Shown: positions 9,182 through 19,928 of the stretch, one piece after another
How positions within the stretch are numbered: the first letter of the stretch is position 1
Layout: each line of letters begins with the position of its first letter
Origin: Telopea speciosissima
Lineage: Eukaryota > Streptophyta > Magnoliopsida > Proteales > Proteaceae
Length of the DNA stretch: 64,000 nucleotides
NCBI RefSeq assembly: GCF_018873765.1
Contig: NC_057920.1
Coordinates: 35,055,267-35,119,266, forward strand
Reading direction: 5' to 3'
Notes under the pieces: model-generated
Seen by the model: only the letters and a program-made list of their open reading frames with translations
Told to the model about the DNA's origin: nothing
Database searches by the model: none
Made by a program: the position numbers and the translations under genes

Positions 9182-10728
9182 ATGACCAACACAAGAAACC
9201 ATGCTAGGATCACTCGATCCGTCGTCGCCACTGCTGTAGCAAATCCTCCACTAGGACCTCCCACTGCTGGTCAGGGAGGAATCTTGCCCCGTCCCACTGC
9301 TTCCCGGCAGGAAGGTGAGAATCTTATTCTAGAAGATGAGGAGCTGCCGTGCCAGGAAGAGTCCCAGCCAAGACTCCCAGGGGAACCCCCACGTTACTTG
9401 ACCATGGAACAGTTCGATGCAATGCAGGCCTGCTGGGATGACAAGATGGAGCAGATGTTGGAGATGCAGCATGGTCTCTTATAGGGGATACCCATATCCC
9501 CTCCGCCGCCAAACAAAGAAAGATCTCATTGACCAGAATATAGCGAGAACCATAGCAATGCAAACAACACTCGACGAAGGAATAGAGAGGTACGAGGAAA
9601 CACCAAGAATCAAGATTCACACATGACAAAGGTTGAGCAAGTTCTGAATGACAAAGTCTTGGAACTCCAAGACCAGATTCAAGAAGTTATAAGGGGAAAG
9701 AACCAAGCCCCAATCCATAACTTTCACTTTACTACAGATTTAGCATTCACGGATGAAGTGTGGTTCGAACCCCTCCTAAAAGGGTTCAAGATGCCAACCA
9801 TAGAGCAATATGCCGGCACCACAGACCCAGAAGATCACCTAGAAACCTTCAAGTCCCTCCTATTCTTTCAAGGCACTTCAGACGCTATAATGTGCAAAGC
9901 TTTCCCCTCCACCCTAAAGGGGGCGGCGCGACAATGGTTCTCCCGGCTCCCTCCACTCTCTCTCTTCAATTTCACGACCTGGGGAGAGCCTTTTTGGCTC
10001 ACTTTGTTAGTAGCCAAGTTCAGAAGAAGACAGCCACCAATCTTCTGGCGATAAAGCAGTGCCTCGACGAATCCATTAGGGGTTTTCTTACCAGATTCAA
10101 TAAAGAAGCCCTGGAGGTACAAAACTTGGATCCAATAGTGAAGTTCCAGGCGCTGTGTAGCGGAATCCGAGATGTCGAATTGAAAAAGTCCTTAATTATG
10201 GATGAATCGGGAGACATGTATGAGCTATTTTCTAGATGCAAAAAGTATATCAACTTGGCTGAAGTTCTTGCAGCAGAAAAAGAAGATAAGACTGAGAAGA
10301 AGACCCAAGAAAATAAGGAGACCCCCCGGGAAGCTGGTGCGAAGCGCCATCGAGATGATAAAGAGGATAGAAGAAAGAAAGATGATAGGAAAGCTTAGGT
10401 CCCCAAAGCCATCGATTCGGGATTCAAGCCAGACTATACAGCCCTGACTCATACCCGAGCACACATATTGAATGAAATCAAAGACCAGGTGACCCTACAG
10501 TGGCCGGCCAAGATGGTTAAGCCATTGCATGAGCATAACAAGAATAAGTACTGTCGCTTTCATCAAGACCATAGTCATGATATCAAAGAATGTAGACAAC
10601 TGAAAGACGAGATTGAGGCTCTCATCCAAAGAGGGCACCTAGGTCGATTCATCAAGAAAGAAAGAAACGAACGCAGGCTGGATCATTGTGCTCGAGAGCC
10701 AGAAGAAAAACAAAGGTCACCCCTATGA
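9182..10728 (+). pseudogene. Tat-A gag
   Basis: ATG at 9182 opens the capsid reading frame. Frameshifts occur near 9480, 9620 and 10000, and TAG at 10396 and TGA at 10726 interrupt the last part. The retrotransposon gag core is clear around 9740-10250 (PTIEQYAGTTDPEDHLETF, AFPSTLKGAARQWF, LLAIKQCLDESIRGFLTRF). A basic, Lys/Glu-rich linker follows, then a degenerate zinc knuckle CRFHQDHSHDIKEC at about 10553-10594. The protein would form the virus-like particle and bind element RNA. Confidence 0.9.
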
Positions 10729-10773
10729 GTTGATAAAGGAGAACTTCCCCGAGGTAAGCCCCATGCCGAGAAT

Positions 10774-11682
10774 GTGCCCTTAAGGGAGATAACTACCATA
10801 TTTGGTGGGCCTGGTATGGGAGGAGAAACCTCGAATTCCCAAAAACAGCATGCTCGGAGTGTATTGCAAGCCGAGGCCACGGTCAAAAGGAGGAGAATGA
10901 ATTATCCCATAACCTTCTCCGATGAAGATCTAGCAGATATTCAGATCCCCCATGACGATGCCTTAGTAATCAAGATGGTTATAGCCAACTGCACGGTTGG
11001 AAGGATCCTGATAGACAATGGGAGTTTAGCTGACATCCTCTACTATGATGCTTTTGAAAAGATGCTCCTGAAACCCGAGATGCTGAAAAGGGTGGAGTCC
11101 CCCCTATGCGGTTTCAATGGGGCTCCAGTCCAGGTGGAGGGATCAATTGAGCTACTGGTTACCATGGGGACAGAACCCAAACTCTCTACCGTAATGATGA
11201 ACTTCTTGGTGGTGAAGGTGAATTCCACACACAATGGAATATTGGGGCATCCTGGTCTCAACGCACTGCAGGCAGTGGTTTCCACTCCCCACTTGGTCAT
11301 GAAGTTCCCAACCAACCGTGGAGTTGGGGAATGTCGAGGAAGTCAGGTTGCAGCCCGTCACTGCTATAAAGGATATTTGAGAACCAAGGGGAAGGAGTCA
11401 CAAATGAACCTAATCCACTTGGATGATAACCAAGATATTGATAACCAGGAGAAGAGTGAGCCTGCTGAGGACCTGATCCTCGTGGAGATAGTGGAAGGAG
11501 ACACGACGCGCACCGTCCAGATAGGTGCCAGCCTGACTGGCAAAAGAAAAACCGACCTTATAAACTTCCTCAGAACCAATGCAGATGTGTTCGCCTGGTC
11601 TACCACTGATATGCCGGGGATAGACAGAAAGATAGCTGAATATAGGCTCAGCGTCTATCCCAACGCCAAGCCCGTGTTCTAG
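10774..11682 (+). pseudogene. Tat-A aspartic protease region
   Basis: The segment carries the retropepsin-like fold markers: hydrophobic strand, active-site loop, and the GHPGLNALQAVVS flap-side motif with LG replaced by LGH. The active site reads DNG instead of DTG (about 11013), so the enzyme is probably dead. It ends at TAG 11680-11682 inside the linker before reverse transcriptase. Confidence 0.85.
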
Positions 11683-12597
11683 AAGAAGAGAACCTTTGCA
11701 CCAGAACGACAAGAAAAGGTGATTGAGGAAATAACCAAGCTACTTGATGTCGGCTTTATCGAGGAAGCCATCTACCTGGAATGGCTTTCAAATGTTGTAA
11801 TGGTGCCTAAGCCAAATGCCAAATGGCGAATGTGTATTGATTTTACAGATTTGAATAAAGCTTATCCTAAAGACTACTACCCTTTGGCTCATATTAATTT
11901 ACTGATAGACACCACAGCAGGCCATAAAACGCTTTCTTTTATGGATGCCTATTCAGGATATAATCAGATCAGGATGTATGAGCTTGATATATTGAAAACT
12001 TCTTTTATCGCGGGGAGAGATACATATTATTATATCCACATGCCTTTCGGATTAAAAAATGCTGGAGCTTCCTATCAGCGCTTGATAAATTACCTTTTCA
12101 AGCATCAAATAGGCCAAAACGTGGAAGTTTATGTAGATAACATGCTTGTGAAGAGCCTGAAAGCACAAGAACATATTACAGATCTGGGTGAGGCATTTTA
12201 GGTTCTAAGAGAGAGTAAGATGAGGTTGATCCCAGCCAAGTGCGCCTTTGGAGTCACATCGGGAAAGTTCCTCGGTTTCATGGTCTCAAGAAGAGGGATC
12301 GAAGCAAATCCAGCAAAGATTAAGGCCATACTTGAGATGCATCCGCCTGGAAGAGTCAAGGAATTGCAAGAATTTACAGGAAGAATAGTGGCACTCAGGA
12401 GGTTCATCTCGACCTCGGGGGACCGCTGTTTTCCCTTCTTTAAGGCTCTCAAGAACCGAGCAAGGGAACGGGAAACTAAAGGGGCCAAGCTCACCTTCGA
12501 ATGGATTGAAAAATGCCATATCGCCTTTACCGAGCTAAAGAGGTATCTAGCGCAACAGCCCCTTTTGGCCAAGCCTGAACTAGGGGATATATTATAG
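11683..12597 (+). pseudogene. Tat-A reverse transcriptase
   Basis: Conserved blocks are in order: [49 protein letters not shown], and YVDN where the catalytic YVDD is expected (about 12129-12140). That Asp-to-Asn change removes one metal-binding acidic residue. Stops are TAG at 12199 and 12595, both where Gln is expected. The thumb and connection region ([28 protein letters not shown]) follows. Confidence 0.9.
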
Positions 12598-13449
12598 CTA
12601 TATCTGGCCATCTCCGCTGTTGTAGTAAGTGCAGTATTAGTCAGAGAAGATGGGCCAACCCAAAAACCGATATATTACGTCAGCAGAGTCCTCCTAGATG
12701 CTAAAACCAGATATAGTAGTGTTGAAAAGTATGCTTATGCATTGATTACGATGGCTCAAAAATTAAGGCCATACTTTCAAGCTTACACTCTTGAAGTGAT
12801 CACCGACCAACCTTTAAAGAAGAAACTGGCTAAACCCGACCATTCAGGATGGTTGGTGGCCTGGTGCATGGAATTGGGGGAGTTTCATATCCGATATAAA
12901 CCTCAAACTGCCGTCAAAGCACAGGCTCTAGCGGATTTTGTGGTGGAATGCATGCTCCCTGAAGAAGAAAGCTCCACCATAGCGGAACCCGAAGTAAGGT
13001 TAGAAGATTGGATGTTGCATGTGGACGGTTCCTCCAATGCACAAGGATGTGGGGCCGGATTGATACTGACTAGCCCTGGAGGGTTCCTTGTATAATATGT
13101 GCTGAGATTTGAATTCCAAATAACCAATAATGGGGCTGAATATGAAGCGCTAATTATAGGATTAAAATTGGCACAATGTCTGATGGTAAAACGTGTCTCC
13201 GTCCACAGTGATTCATAACTAATAGTCAATCAGGTCAAAGGAGACTATGAAGCTAAAGAATCACGGATGGCCCAATACCTGGGGAAAGTACGGGACCTGA
13301 TCACGAAATTCAGCTATTTTGAGATACTTCAGGTACCTCAGACACAGAACACATCTGTAGATGCCTTCTCTAGGCTTGCCACCTCAGATTTTCAAGATCT
13401 GGGAAGAACAGTGTATCTAGATGTACTCACTTCACCGAGCATAGAATGA
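12598..13449 (+). pseudogene. Tat-A RNase H plus archaeal-type RNase H
   Basis: 12598-12960 contains the ordinary retroelement RNase H (YYVSRVL, YAYALITMAQKLRPYFQAY, TDQPLKK). 13006-13400 contains a second domain beginning LHVDGSSNAQGCGAGLIL, then NNGAEYEALI and HSDS, the archaeal-type RNase H that marks the Tat group. Stops: TAA 13093, TAA 13216, TGA 13447. All fit C-to-T changes. Confidence 0.85.
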
Positions 13450-14700
13450 TCCGAGGAAGTATTGCCTATCGAGATGGAACCTTGTTGGATAGATCTATTA
13501 ATAAACTATCTCCAAGAGGGCATATTACCCATCGACAACGAAGAAGCAAAGAAGGTCAGAATGAGGGCTGCCCGATATACGATGATAGGGGGAACACTAT
13601 ATAAGAAGGCATTTGCAATGCCTTATCTGAAATGTCTCTGACCACCTAAAGCAGAGTATGTACTTTGGGAGATACAGACAGGCATTTGTGGACAACACTT
13701 GGGGGGCATAGCACTAGCCCAGAAAGTCATTAGATAGGGATACTTTTGGCCATATCTCTGCAAAGAAGCATTGAGTTTTGTTCGCAAATGCCTGAAATGT
13801 CAGAAGTTTGCACCCATCACCCGTCAACCTGCAACTGAGCTCACTTCAATTTCTAGTCCGTTGCCCTTTATCCAATGGGGAATGGACATATTGCGACCTT
13901 TCCCCAAAGCATCTGGAGGCAAACAATTTGCAGTAGTGGCCATTGACTATTTCACCAAATGGGTAGAAGCAAAAGCATTGGCAACCATCACTGTAGCAAA
14001 AGTCTGAAAATTCTTCCTACATTCAGTTATATACAGGTATGGAATCCCGAGAACCCTCATTACTAACAATGGGAAGCAGTTTGAACAAAAATTCAAAGAA
14101 TTTAGTGACCAATATGAAATTCAGTTAAGAAAGACCTCAGTAGCCCATTCCCAATCCAACAGGCTGGCAGAAGCAATGAACAAAGTCCTATTAGATGGAA
14201 TCAAGAAAAAGCTGGAAACAGCTAAAGGATTGTGGGTGGAAGAACTGCCTAACATTCTATGGGCATATCGGACAACCACGTGGTTGGAAACTGGAGAAAC
14301 ACCCTTCATGTTGGCATATGGAACTAAGGCAGTACTCCCAGTAGAAATAGGAAAAATCTCACTGAAGGTACAACTATATAACCCAGAGGTTAATGATGAA
14401 GAGCTAAGAGTAAACTTAGATCGATTGGAAGAAATCCAAGAAACAGCTCGGGTAAGAAATGTAGTACACCAACAATGGACAGCACGCCACTACAACACAA
14501 AGTTGAAACCCAGAAGGTTCCACCAAGGAGAACTGGTCCTACGCAAGGTAGAAGCCTCAGACCCGAGATCCATGGGAAAGTTATCACCCAATTGGGAAGG
14601 GCCATACAGAATAAGCAAGTAGCCCCAGGAGCATATCATTTGGAGACCCTGGAGGGGGCACCTATACTATGATCCTGGAATGCAAAGAAATTGCAAAAAT
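13450..14700 (+). pseudogene. Tat-A integrase
   Basis: The zinc-binding region (GQHLGG...CLKCQ) at about 13690-13810 is followed by the catalytic core: first Asp in WGMDILRPFP, but the second Asp is Asn (TNNGKQF, about 14064-14084). The Glu in NRLAEAMNK is kept. The C-terminal GPY-type module (NWEGPYRIS) and PGAYHLETLEG lie in two frames around 14610. Stops: TGA 13639, TAG 13735, TGA 14005. It has no chromodomain. Confidence 0.9.
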
Positions 14701-14907
14701 TTTATCAATAAAGGTCAGTTCCCAATTGTTTGAATTCTGATAGTACTCAGTTGTTAGAATTCCAAAATTAAATTCCAAAGTTGTTAGTTGTTTGAACTCC
14801 AAATGTGTCATTTGTGGAAAATCAATGATTAATCAATAAAGTCGAAGGCAAGCATTAGAGTTCTCTACGGATATTATTGTTTTGTTAATAATGTGCCAGC
14901 AACTAAC
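14701..14907. other. Spacer after Tat-A pol
   Basis: Contains short internal repeats of the word gttgtttgaa(t/c)tcc near 14725, 14755 and 14785. No gene. Confidence 0.5.
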
Positions 14908-15340
14908 ATAATGGTGAGTTGCACTATAGGGGAGTTTCCCCAAAGAAAATGATGGTCATCCGACCATAATGGTGAGTTGCACCATAGGGGCGTTTCTCCA
15001 AAGAAAATGATGGTCACCCGACCATAATGGTGAGTTGCACCATAGGGGTGTTTCCCCAAAGAAAATGATGGTCACCCGACCATAATGGTGAGTTGCACCA
15101 TAGGGGCATTTCCCCAAAGAAAATGATGGTCACCCGACTATAATGGTGAGTTGCATCAAAGGGGTGTTTCCCCAAAAAAAAGGATGGTCACTCAACCATA
15201 ATGATGAGTTGCACCATAGGGGCATTTCCCCAAAGAGAATGATGGTCACCTGACCATAATGGTAATTAGCACCATAGAGGCGTTTTCCCCAAAGCAAGGA
15301 TGATGGTCAACCAGACATAACGACGAGTTACACTACAAGG
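14908..15340. repeat. 58-bp tandem repeat array in Tat-A
   Basis: Units begin at 14908, 14966, 15024, 15082, 15140, 15198 and 15256 (exactly 58 bp apart), with an eighth partial, more diverged copy at 15317. Each unit holds ATGGTC...GACCAT, an inverted repeat, and the word gttgcaccatagggg. Such arrays between pol and the 3' LTR are known in plant Tat elements. Confidence 0.95.
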
Positions 15341-16446
15341 AGGATTCCATAAACGAAAGGAAGCTAATCGTCTGATTACAGAAGAAAACACTCTACAAGA
15401 ATATAAGGCTGCGCATACAGAAAGGTACAAATATACCAAGAAGATTGCTCGGATAACAAAATTCTTTTATTAAGTATTTAGTACACTGGAACAAGTATGC
15501 AAGTACAAGCTTACAAAGCAATTACATTTCTCAAAAACAAGTACACAGTAAGGTTTACAAGTGTCCCGATGAAGTTATGCTCGGGTTCGAGACCAGTTCA
15601 CCCGAGGAGAAAATGTGGCAAACTAATTGAATAGCCACACCGCCAGGAGAAAGCCGTCTCCGTGCTCCCGAGCAGAAGAAGGCTGATGAAACTTGAGCAC
15701 CGTGGATTACGAAGTGTGAGACAGGGGTAGCATACACAACAACTTCAAAATGATCAAGAGGACCAGCTGCTCCAGAGTAACCCTGAGAATCAAGAGGAGA
15801 CACCTTTGCCAAATGGGATTCACCATCAGCACGCTAAAGCACCAAAATAGCCCTATTTCTACTCCTCTCAAGCCACCAGAAGTAAGGAGCCAAAAGAGGA
15901 CTAGGGAGAATAACGGCCTTTGGGTCCTCTAGCACACTGACAGATCCACACCACTGCTCACCAAATACATTAACAGTGAAGGTCGTCGGCAAGCAGTCTC
16001 CTGAAGACTCTCCACCTCTCTGATGCAACCTTCCTTCTCCAAAGAGTTGGCAAAAGGAAGACACACAGAGAGGTACCATCACGGCCCGTCAACCCAAAGG
16101 ACACTACGTGTCAATTGAGGATCGAAGCCGTGATGAGAAATGTCGATTGAAGATTAAAGCCGAAAGTAATGCTTCTAAGAAGATAAACCTTAAAAAACAT
16201 GCAACCTATGCACCTTAGAAAGCAACAGAAACCAAAACACCATAAGAAGCGCAGAGTCTCTACGGAACAATAGCGAAAAGACAACATTGAAGAACCCATC
16301 TCTCCTTGAGGAGCAAAAGTATAGAAGATGCTAGCCCTATTTATAGGGCAAAATGACGGTTCCAAGGTAAAAAAGAATATTAAAGGGACAACTGCCCCAC
16401 TTACTGGGAAGTTATACCCAAATCCACGTGTTTCAATCCCAATGGA
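15341..16446. other. Tat-A region between the tandem array and the Copia-A insertion
   Basis: Minus-strand ORFs (15555-15812, 15834-16082, 16111-16446) have no recognisable domain. The position fits the 3' part or untranslated end of the antisense transcription unit. The stretch ends at the CCAAC target-site copy 16447-16451. Confidence 0.45.
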
Positions 16447-16451
16447 CCAAC

Positions 16452-17863
16452 TGTTGGGTAACCTAGAGGGGGGTGAATAGGTTACCACTAGTGGATTTTG
16501 CCTCTTTTTCGATTGGTTGCACACTTATATTAAATATAAAAAGCAGAAATAAATGAGGCACAAGATTTATAGTGGTTCGGCTAACTTAGCCTACATCCAC
16601 TCCTCTCAACCTTGAGAGAATTCCACTAGTATTTCCCTTTCAATATAATAGGTGGGGAAATGACACCTTTACAACTCTTTTTAATAGGATAAGAGGATCC
16701 TTACAATCTTAGTTCCAGGACAAGAGTATCCTTTCAATCTCTTAAGGATGAGAGGGTCCTTGTACTAATCTAAGTACAGTCTAGATTAATACAACAATGC
16801 TTTATCAAATCAAAAGCATAAACAAGTAAATACAATAGAAGTTTGGTATAAATACCTATCAAAGAGTAGTGACACTTTTACCCTTTGAGTGATGGTGCTC
16901 AATGATATGAATGAGAGTGATGCACCTTGAGTCTCCTAGATGACTCTCCTTGATGGCATGAGTTGGAGAGAGTGGAGAGTTAAGAGCTTGGTAATATCTC
17001 TTTGAAGAGCTTGAATTGAATAATTTAGCTCAATGACAAATTCTCACTTTTGTACTTTTTCAAATGTACTATGCACTTTTTCTATCAAAAAGATGTGTTT
17101 TGTTCCTTGTTTGGATGTGTTTTATAAAGCCAAAAGTTGGAGTTTGTTTGTTCTCCAACGGATATAAAACTGTCATATTTTTAGACTGTCGGTCGACCTA
17201 TAAAGTTGTCGGTCGACCATCAAAAAACTAGCCGTTGAAAACTAGCCGTTAAGCCCAAGTTTGGGGCTGTAGGTCGATTGTCTGTCAACCTATGGATCGA
17301 CCTACAAGTGTCGATCGACCGATAGATCTGTCGGTTGCAACCGACAGGCTACTGGAAACAGGTCTGTATTTTTATATTACTCGAGGTCGACCGATGAGTC
17401 CGAGGTCGACCGACGTACGTTATCCTATTTTTTTGATTGTCTGTCAAGGGGATTTTTGGTCCAGCTTGCTTGGAGACTTCATAGGTTTTTGTCTAACACT
17501 TTAATGGCCATGTTTCTTGAGTCTAGGGCATGGGAATGAGTTCCTCCTAGGGTCTCTTACATGTGAATGCAATGTGTGTGCAATGTGATATGCACATGTA
17601 GTGAAATGTGTTCTATTGCACTTGAATCTTCTTGGAGAGTCTTTGTCTTGTTAATTCTTGGCTTCCTTTAGAAGATGTTCCTCAATCTTCAAATTTCTTC
17701 TTTTCCTTAACTCTTCATTGTGAGCTCCGTTGATCAAGTCTTTCCTGGATGCTTGATGCTTCCAACGTCGACTATGAAGCTTGCTTAAAGATTGGAATAT
17801 TAGTATTAATCTTAATGTTTGTTATCATCAAAATTAGTTTATGGAGGAATGTGTTTTCCAACA
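16452..17863 (-). repeat. 3' LTR of Copia-A
   Basis: 1412 bp. Differs from the 5' LTR by about ten scattered substitutions, a 12-bp duplication of actagccgttga-type sequence near 17230, and many changes in the palindrome cluster 17186-17416. Confidence 0.95.
17186..17416. repeat. GGTCGACC-core palindrome cluster in the 3' LTR of Copia-A
   Basis: At least eight copies of tcggtcgacc(g/t) or mutated forms, plus TGTCGGTTGCAACCGACA, a variant with the half-sites two bases further apart. Core CGGTCGACCG differs from the Copia-1 core CGGTATACCG only in the two central bases. Confidence 0.85.
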
Positions 17864-17877
17864 ATCTCCCCCTTTTT
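17864..17877 (-). other. Polypurine tract of Copia-A
   Basis: AAAAAGGGGGAGAT on the minus strand immediately precedes the 3' LTR. It is identical to that of Copia-1. Confidence 0.9.
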
Positions 17878-18397
17878 GATGATGACAAACATGTGATTCA
17901 AAATATGCATTACTCATGTATGTATGCAATTCAAGATAAATATATGCATTATTCATGTGGGCATGTAACTCAAGATGAATATGCATTATCATACATCATA
18001 TGATTATTTGAATCATAATTCAAGGTAAAGATAAATATGCATTATCACATAATATGTAGATAAATATGCATTATCACATAATATGAATATTTGAATCATA
18101 ATAACTTCTCCCCCTTTTGTCAACACAAAAAGGAGGTGTAGAGCATGAACAAGCAAAAACAATCTTAGGGTGGCTCCCCCTAAGAAAATGACTTCCTGCA
18201 TGGTTAGAAGAACAGAGAGCAAATAATATGAAGCCCAATAAAGTGTTAATTTTAAAAGCATCACATGCTTCAAAATAGAAGTTCCATGTTTTAAAAGTAT
18301 GCCATAACAGTACAGATCAAGAGTGCTAATATGATGTCAACTATCTCTACTGTGGAGGAGGAGGAAAGAAATGCAGATTGAGACGCTGTAAGATCAC
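17878..18397. other. Spacer between ORF3 and polypurine tract of Copia-A
   Basis: AT-rich stretch with repeated words (atatgcattat, atcataat), for example near 17943, 17980, 18035 and 18065. A second purine-rich tract is present on the minus strand near 18108 (acaaaagggggagaag), matching the one after Copia-1 ORF3. No gene. Confidence 0.55.
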
Positions 18398-19478
18398 TTA
18401 GTTCTCCTGTTGGATGCGAAGAATCTCTTCTTGATCTTTGTGGAGAGAGGTGAAGTGATCATCAAAGCCCTTCAGGCGGGTGTCAAGTTGTTGGCGAAAA
18501 CTTGAAAATTCTTCTCTGGTGACATAGTCCCCTGAGGGTTCACCAACATAGTCTTCATCCTCACTGTCGTCCTCTTCTTGTGACTCTGCTTCGTCACCTG
18601 TGACATGTTGGGTAGCTCGCTTCCTTCGGGCTTGGTGTGAGGGAGGAGCCGCAACAAATCCCAGCTTCATCTTCTTGATGGTGGATGAGTCGATGTCAAT
18701 CATCTTGGGGTCAATGGATTCCCCAGAGAGATCCACTTCATGGAACTTAAGGATGGCAGTTATGAGTCTGCCATATGGAAGGTTTCCCCTATAATGAGGT
18801 ACTGCACAGTATTCCATGGTCTTCATAATCACATATGGAAGATTGATAGGATTGGCAGTGACAAGACACCAAGTAATGTAGGCTTGAAAGGGATTGACTT
18901 GGTCTCTATGGCCTCCTTTGGGCAAGATGTTGTAGCTGACAATGAAGCTGATCATCCTGGGTAGTTCATGAAGTTTCATAGCTTTAACAGTTGGTTCAAA
19001 CCCAACATAGTCTTTCATGATGGCACCATAAATTTCATCAACATTCATAAAGGTTTTGGCATCCCCTTTGGGAGGAAGATAGCTCATATCTCCTAATGTG
19101 GGAATTCCCATGATCTCTCCTAGATCTTCATAAGTGAACATGATGGGAACACCCTTTACTAGGGATGTGATGGCAAGCCTATCATCCACTATTTGGGTTC
19201 TCAGATTACAGTAAAAGTGTCTGGCAAGGTCAGGATAGCAGGGATCAACATAAACTAAGGTATTTTCCCAACCCAAATATTTGAAATATTCTTCAATGTC
19301 ATAGTCAAGAAATTGAGAAACTCTTACGTTCTTTCCTTGTCAACCTTTCTCTTCTCAAATCTTCCCGAGAGAATGGAGGCTTTTCCGAGATGAAGAGAGA
19401 CTTGTCATATGCTGCAGAGCTCTCTCCAACTTTGGCTTTCTTCTTTGGTTGCTTGCCCTTGCTTTGCTTTGGAGCCAT
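18398..19478 (-). pseudogene. Copia-A ORF3, putative plant transposon protein family, one frameshift
   Basis: ATG at 19478 begins a Lys-rich N-terminus (MAPKQSKGKQPKKKAK). A frameshift near 19320-19330 separates this from the main domain, which reads open from about 19330 to the stop at 18398. The domain aligns with Copia-1 ORF3 (for example DPCYPDLARHFYCNL against NDLCYPQLVKYFYTNL, and LPYGRLITAILKFHEVDLS against LPYGRLLTRLFKAFDIDLS). An acidic linker and a C-terminal coiled-coil-like helix follow. Basic tail, helical domain, acidic linker and coiled coil suggest a nucleic-acid or chromatin-associated factor, but no function is known. Confidence 0.8.
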
Positions 19479-19690
19479 TTGAAACCTAGGGCTTTAGAGA
19501 ATAGAGAGAAATAGAGATTTTTGGGTTGGAAGTGGGTAGATTGTGTAGGAAGAGTGATTTGGGGCTTGGATTTGGTGAAATCTCAAGGGATTTTGCAGGG
19601 TTTTGCCTTGGAGTTCAGAGAAAAAGGGTTTTGGAGAGGAGGGGTCTCAAACAAAAGAGGAGGGAAATGAAAAAAATCCTCTCGGTTCTT

Positions 19691-19749
19691 GTTTAAAAAT
19701 GAAATTTTCCGTGTCGGTCGACCGACAGACTCGTGTAGGTCGACCGACA
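19691..19749 (-). promoter_or_regulatory. Palindrome pair and TATA-like box before Copia-A ORF3
   Basis: The perfect 16-bp palindrome TGTCGGTCGACCGACA (19712-19727) and TGTAGGTCGACCGACA (19734-19749) are followed on the minus strand by CATTTTTAAAC (19701-19691) and a CT-rich leader of about 210 bp before the ATG at 19478. The same motif is clustered in the LTR promoter. Inferred internal promoter. Confidence 0.55.
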
Positions 19750-19928
19750 GGTCAAAAACAGGGATTAATGGGATTTTAGCCCAGAATTCTCTAACAACCT
19801 GATTTTTGGGCTTTTTGAGGATTTCACTTTACTCAAAAGGGTTGCAAATCCCGAGTTCTCTCCTTAAATAGCAGAATCTCTCTTCACTTAATGGCTTGGT
19901 GAGTATGTCTGCAAGTTGTTTTTCAGTT

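Noticed and set aside
14908..15340. CRISPR-like regular repeats
   Set aside because: Units are contiguous and diverged with no unique spacers, and lie inside a plant retrotransposon; a tandem repeat.
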